Assembly: GCF_011682065.1 (NCBI RefSeq)
Contig: NZ_VUYU01000011.1
Coordinates: forward strand, 1-64,000
Length of the DNA: 64,000 nucleotides
Reading direction: 5' to 3'
Origin: Massilia rubra
GTDB lineage: Bacteria; Pseudomonadota; Gammaproteobacteria; Burkholderiales; Burkholderiaceae_D
The position numbers and the translations under genes were made by a program. The notes beneath the pieces are model-generated. The model was not told the origin of the DNA. It searched no databases and worked only from the letters and a program-made list of their open reading frames with translations. Positions within the stretch are counted from its first letter, which is position 1. Each line of letters begins with the position of its first letter. Below are positions 59,692 through 64,000 of the stretch, one piece after another.

Positions 59692-60177
59692 ATGGCCAAA
59701 CGTAAAAGCATGAAAGCCGACCCTTGCCCGGTGGCGCGCGCGCTCGATGTGATCGGCGAGCGCTGGTGCCTGCTGGTGGTGCGCGACGCCTTCGACGGCG
59801 CGCGCCGCTTCGGCGACTTCCAGCGCCGCCTGGGGGTGGCGCGCAATATCCTGGCCGACCGCCTGCGCGTGCTGGTCGAGGCCGGCGTGCTGGCGGTGCA
59901 GCCGGCGGCGGACGGCACCGCCTACCAGGAATACGTGCTCACCGCCAGGGGCGAGAGCCTGTTTCCGGTGATCGTCGCGCTGCGCCAGTGGGGCGAACAG
60001 CAGTTGTTCGCGCGCGGCGAGGCGCACTCGCAACTGGTCGACCGGCACAGCGGACAGGCGCTGGCGCCGATGCTGCCGCGCGCCGCCGACGGCCGCCTGC
60101 TGGACGCTGGCGGGACGGTCGTCAACAAGCTGGCGGACAGCGCTGGCCAGGTGTTGTCACCCTGTTCAAGCTGCTAG
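59692..60177 (+). CDS. HxlR-family transcription regulator
   Basis: This 161-residue winged-helix protein has CPVARALDVIGERWCLLVVR followed by DAFDGARRFGDFQRRLGVAR and NILADRLRVLVEAGVLAVQP, the HxlR domain at residues ~12-100. Cys12 before the helix is the usual redox or ligand-sensing residue of the family. A 50-residue tail ends with CSSC. It is divergent from the MFS gene and probably represses it, sensing an electrophile or quinone, as in related YodB/CatR-type regulators. Confidence 0.9.
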   Translation: MAKRKSMKADPCPVARALDVIGERWCLLVVRDAFDGARRFGDFQRRLGVARNILADRLRVLVEAGVLAVQPAADGTAYQEYVLTARGESLFPVIVALRQWGEQQLFARGEAHSQLVDRHSGQALAPMLPRAADGRLLDAGGTVVNKLADSAGQVLSPCSSC

Positions 60178-60299
60178 CTAGCAAGGGTTTGATTGAGCGA
60201 GATCAAGCCTGCGACAGCCTCCAAAAGTAACCTTGGCATATGTCAGGCGCCCCGGCGCCGCTAACGCCAGCTTGTTTATGCCGTCGCAAAGGAAGAGCC

Positions 60300-60374
60300 A
60301 TGAAACCGACCTCCCATCCCGTCGTTCCCGCCGAAACCCGCCGTCATTCCGTCCTGCGGAGCCTGGCGCAATGA
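60300..60374 (+). CDS. 24-residue leader peptide coupled to the PAAR gene
   Basis: A short frame MKPTSHPVVPAETRRHSVLR-SLAQ has a strong AAGGAAG ribosome site five to six bases upstream, and its stop TGA overlaps the PAAR start ATG (ATGA). It could couple PAAR translation to ribosome flow. No homologue recognised. Confidence 0.45.
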   Translation: MKPTSHPVVPAETRRHSVLRSLAQ

Positions 60375-60904
60375 GGCGCTACACCATTACCCTGGGCGCC
60401 ACCACCAGCGCCGGCGGGCGCGTCGTCTCGGCCAGCGGCAGCGGCTGCATCAACGGCGTGCCGATCGCGCTCGAAGGCGACCTGGTGGCCTGTCCCGCAT
60501 GCAAGGCGACCGGGCGCATCATGTGCATCGGCCCGCGCATCCCCGAAATGTCGGACGGCAAGCACGTCGCGCTCGAAAACGATCTGTGCAACTGCCGCTG
60601 CTCGCCCCTGCCCAAGCTGCTGCCGGTGCAGATGATGCGCAGCCAGGTGCTCAAGGATACCGGGCGCGCCCTGTCCAACAGCGACAGCCTGCCGTCGCGC
60701 GTCGCGCGTGAGGCCGCGCGCGGTCCGAGCTTCAACGAGCGCTTCGTGCTGCTCGACGAAGAAACGGGCGATCCGCTGGTGCACAAGGAATATGCGGTGG
60801 TGCGCGCCAGCGGCCAGCTCGAATTCGGCACCTCCGACCGCAACGGCTACACCCACTTGCTGTCGACCACGGCGATGGCCGAATCCGTCGAACTCTTTGT
60901 CTAG
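60371..60904 (+). CDS. PAAR-domain protein (T6SS spike tip) with extension
   Basis: This 177-residue protein's first ~90 residues are a PAAR repeat domain: LGATTSAGGRVVSASGSGCI, then NGVPIALEGDLVACPACKAT and GRIMCIGPRIPEMSDGKHVA. The conserved Cys and His positions bind the zinc at the spike tip. The remaining ~85 residues (LSNSDSLPSRVAREAARGPS, then FNERFVLLDEETGDPLVHKE and YAVVRASGQLEFGTSDRNGY) form a small domain like those that load a separate effector. The gene 8 bp downstream is the likely cargo. Confidence 0.9.
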   Translation: MRRYTITLGATTSAGGRVVSASGSGCINGVPIALEGDLVACPACKATGRIMCIGPRIPEMSDGKHVALENDLCNCRCSPLPKLLPVQMMRSQVLKDTGRALSNSDSLPSRVAREAARGPSFNERFVLLDEETGDPLVHKEYAVVRASGQLEFGTSDRNGYTHLLSTTAMAESVELFV

Positions 60905-60912
60905 GATGCCGC

Positions 60913-61548
60913 ATGAGCGCCACCCTCATTTCGCCTTCCGGCGCCGTCCTGCATCACCGGGCGCGCCTGAGCACCACGCCGGCTGACGAGGCCGAAGCCA
61001 AGACAGTGCGCATCCGACTGGAAAAAGCTTGCCGGCTTGAAGAAAACCGGGTCTACCTGAAGCAGCCCAACATCCGCGCCTTCCTGCGCGCGATGTGCCA
61101 CTGCCTGGGCGGCGGCGTCGATTTTCTCGACGGCGCCATCCGTGGGCGGCGCAACGACCCGTGGCGCTTCACCGACTTTTCCACCCATCCCGGCGCGGGC
61201 CACAACGGCATCTGTACCGCCGCCGGCCTGTACCGCATCACGCGCGAAGTCTGGCAAGAGGTGGGGGCGCGCATGGACCTGTCCGACTTTTGCGCCGAGA
61301 CACAGGAACTGATCGCGGTCGACGTGCTGCGCGAGTTGGGCGTGCTGGGCAAGATCCAGGCCGGCGACATCGACGCCACGCTGGCGGCCGCCGCGACCTG
61401 CTGGCCGGGGTTGCCCAGGACGCCGGGAAGCCAGGCGCGCTTTGCGGCGCCGGACGCGGCCTACGAGAGCTTCATGCAAAAGTACGGCGAATGCGGCGGC
61501 ACCATCGCGTCGCGGGCCGACCAGGGTTTGCCGCCACCGCGCCGTTAG
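60913..61548 (+). CDS. Lysozyme-like putative T6SS effector
   Basis: This 211-residue protein has a region from ~60 to 180 that follows phage-lambda-endolysin-type (GH104) lysozymes. RFTDFSTHPGAGHNGICTAA is followed by GLYRITREVWQEVGARMDLS and DFCAETQELIAVDVLRELGV, then KIQAGDIDATLAAAATCWPG with LP. The catalytic Glu of GH104 (W-x-E-G-T) is not seen: the equivalent stretch reads AMCHCLGGG. Either another acidic residue serves, or the enzyme has a changed activity. Placement 8 bp after a PAAR gene argues for a peptidoglycan-attacking T6SS cargo. No immunity gene follows on the same strand. Confidence 0.7.
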   Translation: MSATLISPSGAVLHHRARLSTTPADEAEAKTVRIRLEKACRLEENRVYLKQPNIRAFLRAMCHCLGGGVDFLDGAIRGRRNDPWRFTDFSTHPGAGHNGICTAAGLYRITREVWQEVGARMDLSDFCAETQELIAVDVLRELGVLGKIQAGDIDATLAAAATCWPGLPRTPGSQARFAAPDAAYESFMQKYGECGGTIASRADQGLPPPRR

Positions 61549-61596
61549 CCGGCCGGACCAGGCCAGGCCGGCGCCGCGTGCCTGTCGCCGCCTTGC

Positions 61597-62553
61597 TTAC
61601 TGCGTTGACTGCGCCGCCCTGGCGCCGCCAGCCTGGCGTTGCTGCCATTCCAGCCCCGGACGCGCCACCCGGAATTGCAGCAACTGTCCATGCTCGACCT
61701 CGGTCACATAGGCCGTGCGTCCGTCCGGTCCGCCGAAGCTGATATTGCTCGGCTTCTTGCCGGGCAGGGCGATTTCGGCCAGGGTGCGGCCTTCGGGCGA
61801 CAGCTTGACCACCGTGCCCTTGCCGATCCGCGTGACGTACAGGTTGCCGTCGACATCGACCCGCATCCCATCGAGCCCGTGATCGGCAAAGCGGGCAAAG
61901 CGGCGCTTGCCGCCGAGCGTGCCATCGGGCGCGATCGTGAACGCCCATACCACGCGCTGCACGCTTTCATTCACATACAGGGTGCGTCCGTCCGGGCTGA
62001 CGTCGATGCCGTTGGCGGTGCCGAGCTGGTCGGCCGCGAGCGTCACTTTGCCGTCGCGCTCGATGCGCCACACGCGTCCGCTGTTTTTCTTCCAGTCCGG
62101 GTCGCTCGCATAGATGACCCCGGCGGCCGTGATGGCCAGGTCGTTCGGCTGGCTCATGGCGCTCTCGCGCGCGTGGATGGCAATCGCGCCGCTGGCCGGA
62201 TCGATCCGGTAGATCGTGTGTTCGACGTAATCGGCCACGTACATGGCGCCGTCCGGCCCGAAGCGGATGCCGTTGGCCACGCTGGCGCCGGGCAGGGTCA
62301 CGAACACCTCGGCCTCGCCGTTCGGCTTGACCTTGCCGATGGTTTGCTGACGCGCAAAATTGACCGCATACACATTACCTGCGGCATCGACGGCAGGTCC
62401 TTCCACCCCGAAGGTGAACGACTGCGGCGCGGTCAGGGCGCTGGCCACGTGCAAGCGCTCCAGGGTGGCCGGGGGCGCGCCGGCGGCCAGGGCGGTTCCC
62501 GCCTGGCAGGCGGCCAGGGCCAGCGCGCACGCCAGCCGGTTCGAGCTCATCAT
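61597..62553 (-). CDS. SMP-30/gluconolactonase-like secreted protein
   Basis: This 318-residue six-bladed beta-propeller has a Sec signal (LACALALAACQAGTALAAGA). Blades include VEGPAVDAAGNVYAVNFARQ, NGIRFGPDGAMYVADYVEHT, QPNDLAITAAGVIYASDPDW, NGIDVSPDGRTLYVNESVQR and DGLDGMRVDVDGNLYVTRIG. The metal site residues E (VEGPA), N (QPND), N (TANGID) and D (LDGMRVD) of the SMP-30 family are present. The reaction is probably lactone hydrolysis of a sugar acid; the substrate is unknown. MMSSNRL is used as the start; sequence further upstream is antisense to the NHL gene. Confidence 0.85.
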   Translation of the reverse strand: MMSSNRLACALALAACQAGTALAAGAPPATLERLHVASALTAPQSFTFGVEGPAVDAAGNVYAVNFARQQTIGKVKPNGEAEVFVTLPGASVANGIRFGPDGAMYVADYVEHTIYRIDPASGAIAIHARESAMSQPNDLAITAAGVIYASDPDWKKNSGRVWRIERDGKVTLAADQLGTANGIDVSPDGRTLYVNESVQRVVWAFTIAPDGTLGGKRRFARFADHGLDGMRVDVDGNLYVTRIGKGTVVKLSPEGRTLAEIALPGKKPSNISFGGPDGRTAYVTEVEHGQLLQFRVARPGLEWQQRQAGGARAAQSTQ

Positions 62554-62634
62554 GAAAACTCCGATCGTGAAATCGCCGGTCATCCGGCCGGCAACTAGTG
62601 TACTTGATGATGAGGTAAGCTTCGTGTTTTGATA

Positions 62635-64000
62635 ATGCTGAGCCAGGTGACAAGTTTGAACGGAAAATACACGAAGCCGCTGCTGATCGCGGCGGCCATC
62701 GGCGCCATAGGCGCGGGCGGTGCCTGGTACGCGCTGCAACGCGGCGCGCCGCCCTCGGTGGCCGGGGTGGCGGCCATGGTCGGCATCAAACCGCAGCCGA
62801 CCGTGCTGGGCTGGCCGGTGAGCATCGGCACCGTGGCCGGCAACGGCAGCGCCGGCTTTGCCGATGGCGGCGCGGCGCAGGCGCGCTTTTCCGACCCCTT
62901 CGGCATGGTGATCGACCGCGACGGCAACCTGTTCGTGGCCGACGCCGGCGAGAACAACCGCATCCGCAAAATCACGCCCGAGGGAGTGGTGTCCACCCTG
63001 GCCGGCGGCAAGGAAGGCTTTGCCGACGGCAGCGGCGCGACGGCCGCGTTCCACACCCCGTCCGGCATGGCCATCGACGGCGCCGGCAACCTGTATGTCG
63101 CCGATACCGGCAACAACGCGATCCGCAAAGTCACCCCGCAAGGCGTGGTCAGCACGCTCGCCGGCGGCGGCGTGGCCGGCTACCTGGACGGCAAGGCGGA
63201 CGTCGCCATCTTCAACGGGCCGGTTGGCGTGGCGGTCGACAAGGCCGGCGTGGTGTACGTGGCCGACACCTACAACGACCGCATCCGCGCGATCGCACCG
63301 GACGGCATGGTCACCACGCTTGCCGGCGGCGCGCCCGGCTACGTGGACGGGCCGCTCGCCAGCGCGCGGTTCGATACGCCCACCTCGGTCGTGGTCGACG
63401 CCAAAGGCACGCTGTACGTGGCCGACACCAGCAACGGCGCGGTGCGCAAGCTGACGCCGGACGGGCAGGTCAGCACCCTGGCGAAGGCGCCGGAAGACGC
63501 CGAAAAACCGCTGCTGCGGCGCCCGGTCGCTCTGGCGCTCACGCATGACGGCTTTCTGTACGTGGGCGACATCTGGCGCGGGCGCATCCTGCAAGTCAGC
63601 CCCGATGGCCTCTTGCAGGGCCTGACCGGAATCGGCGTCGACATCGAGGTCGGTGACGATCGGGCGCTGCGCCTGAGCCGCCCCAGTGCCATCGCGCTCG
63701 ACCGCGCGGGCGGGCTGTATGTCAGCGACGCCGTCAAGCGCACCGTGCACCGGGTCTCGCCGCGGCGCGAGGGCGCCAGCGCGGTGCTCGCGCCCAAGGC
63801 CGCGCCACCGGTTGCCACGGCCGCGCCGGCCGCTGCGCCGTCTGGCGTGCCCGCATCCGGGCCGGCGCCGGCGGCGGCCGGGCGGTTTCCATGGCCGTTC
63901 AAGCCGCAGGACCAGCGCCACGAAGTGGTCGGCACCATCGGCGAAGTGCGCGGCAGCTACAACGGCGAAAGCCGCCACCACTTCCACAGCGGCCTCGACG
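62635..64000 (+). CDS. NHL-repeat membrane-anchored protein, 3' end beyond window
   Basis: The first 455 residues are visible. A membrane helix (PLLIAAAIGAIGAGGAWYAL) is followed by repeated propeller units of about 56 residues: ARFSDPFGMVIDRDGNLFVA, HTPSGMAIDGAGNLYVADTG, FNGPVGVAVDKAGVVYVADT and more, each ending in 'NNAIRKVTP.GVVSTLAGG'. A Pro/Ala linker follows from about residue 385. The last visible bases encode EVRGSYNGESRHHFHSGLD, which resembles the HxxxxxHxGLD zinc site of M23-type peptidases; if so this is a propeller fused to an M23 domain. The stop lies outside. Confidence 0.8.
   Translation, partial: MLSQVTSLNGKYTKPLLIAAAIGAIGAGGAWYALQRGAPPSVAGVAAMVGIKPQPTVLGWPVSIGTVAGNGSAGFADGGAAQARFSDPFGMVIDRDGNLFVADAGENNRIRKITPEGVVSTLAGGKEGFADGSGATAAFHTPSGMAIDGAGNLYVADTGNNAIRKVTPQGVVSTLAGGGVAGYLDGKADVAIFNGPVGVAVDKAGVVYVADTYNDRIRAIAPDGMVTTLAGGAPGYVDGPLASARFDTPTSVVVDAKGTLYVADTSNGAVRKLTPDGQVSTLAKAPEDAEKPLLRRPVALALTHDGFLYVGDIWRGRILQVSPDGLLQGLTGIGVDIEVGDDRALRLSRPSAIALDRAGGLYVSDAVKRTVHRVSPRREGASAVLAPKAAPPVATAAPAAAPSGVPASGPAPAAAGRFPWPFKPQDQRHEVVGTIGEVRGSYNGESRHHFHSGLD

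Noticed and set aside
62554-63987. N-terminal extension of the SMP-30-like gene to ~796 residues
   Set aside because: The added part is antisense to the NHL-repeat gene, and a signal peptide starts at 62553.

Overview
The window reads as a stretch of chromosome from a high-GC beta-proteobacterium, most likely of the family Oxalobacteraceae (Massilia, Duganella or Janthinobacterium type). The assignment is an inference from codon use and gene content (single-chain class I fumarase, SoxR of the pseudomonad/beta-proteobacterial kind, several acyltransferase-3 enzymes). No rRNA or other decisive marker is present.

Bases 1-12182 are chromosomal. They hold the end of an IS66-family element inserted in the 5' end of an MFS transporter gene, two acyltransferase-3 genes, soxR facing an ABM monooxygenase across a textbook SoxR operator, a GT4 glycosyltransferase, nhaR, and a serine hydrolase lipoprotein.

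Bases 12183-31260 are a 19.0-kb integrative element in the 3' end of a tRNA-His gene. It is bounded by 58-bp direct repeats, and the intact tRNA is regenerated at the right end. In order it carries a tyrosine integrase, an AlpA-like factor, a compact replication operon (accessory proteins, SF2 helicase, zinc-ribbon/Toprim primase), two long genes resembling podoviral ejection proteins, and a serine resolvase. Next come a two-gene cassette resembling lambda RexA/RexB, a broken HTH regulator, an Rz/Rz1 spanin pair, a GNAT-like protein, two divergent Arc-type repressors and small accessory genes. No capsid, portal or terminase genes are visible, so it is either a phage satellite or a reduced prophage. 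The RexAB-like pair is the best candidate for an undescribed defence system.

Bases 31211-44269 are chromosomal: tRNA-His, murI with a repeat-encoded insertion, fumA, a YqhA-type membrane protein, acs and tRNA-Ser. A small patch next to tRNA-Ser, flanked by direct repeats, holds a flavin-binding PPOX-fold protein and an IS66 remnant. After it come a single-chain zeta toxin, a periplasmic solute-binding protein, a short membrane protein, a VOC protein and a third acyltransferase-3 gene.

Bases 44276-50489 are a complete 6,214-bp Tn552-like transposon with a 6-bp target duplication (AATATG). It has about 170-bp multi-site ends, an AAA ATPase, a DDE transposase and a serine resolvase. Its cargo is one operon (TetR regulator, SmvA-like DHA2 efflux pump, DUF2164 protein) under a perfect palindromic operator. 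It landed on the stop codon of a cupin gene and supplies a replacement stop.

Bases 50490-64000 are chromosomal again: the cupin gene, an ATP-grasp protein, a tandem pair of OmpA-domain lipoproteins, several envelope lipoproteins and periplasmic proteins, a HEAT-repeat protein, and an HxlR-type regulator divergent from an MFS pump. A PAAR protein is followed directly by a lysozyme-like putative T6SS effector. The window ends with an SMP-30/gluconolactonase-like protein and the start of an NHL-repeat protein.
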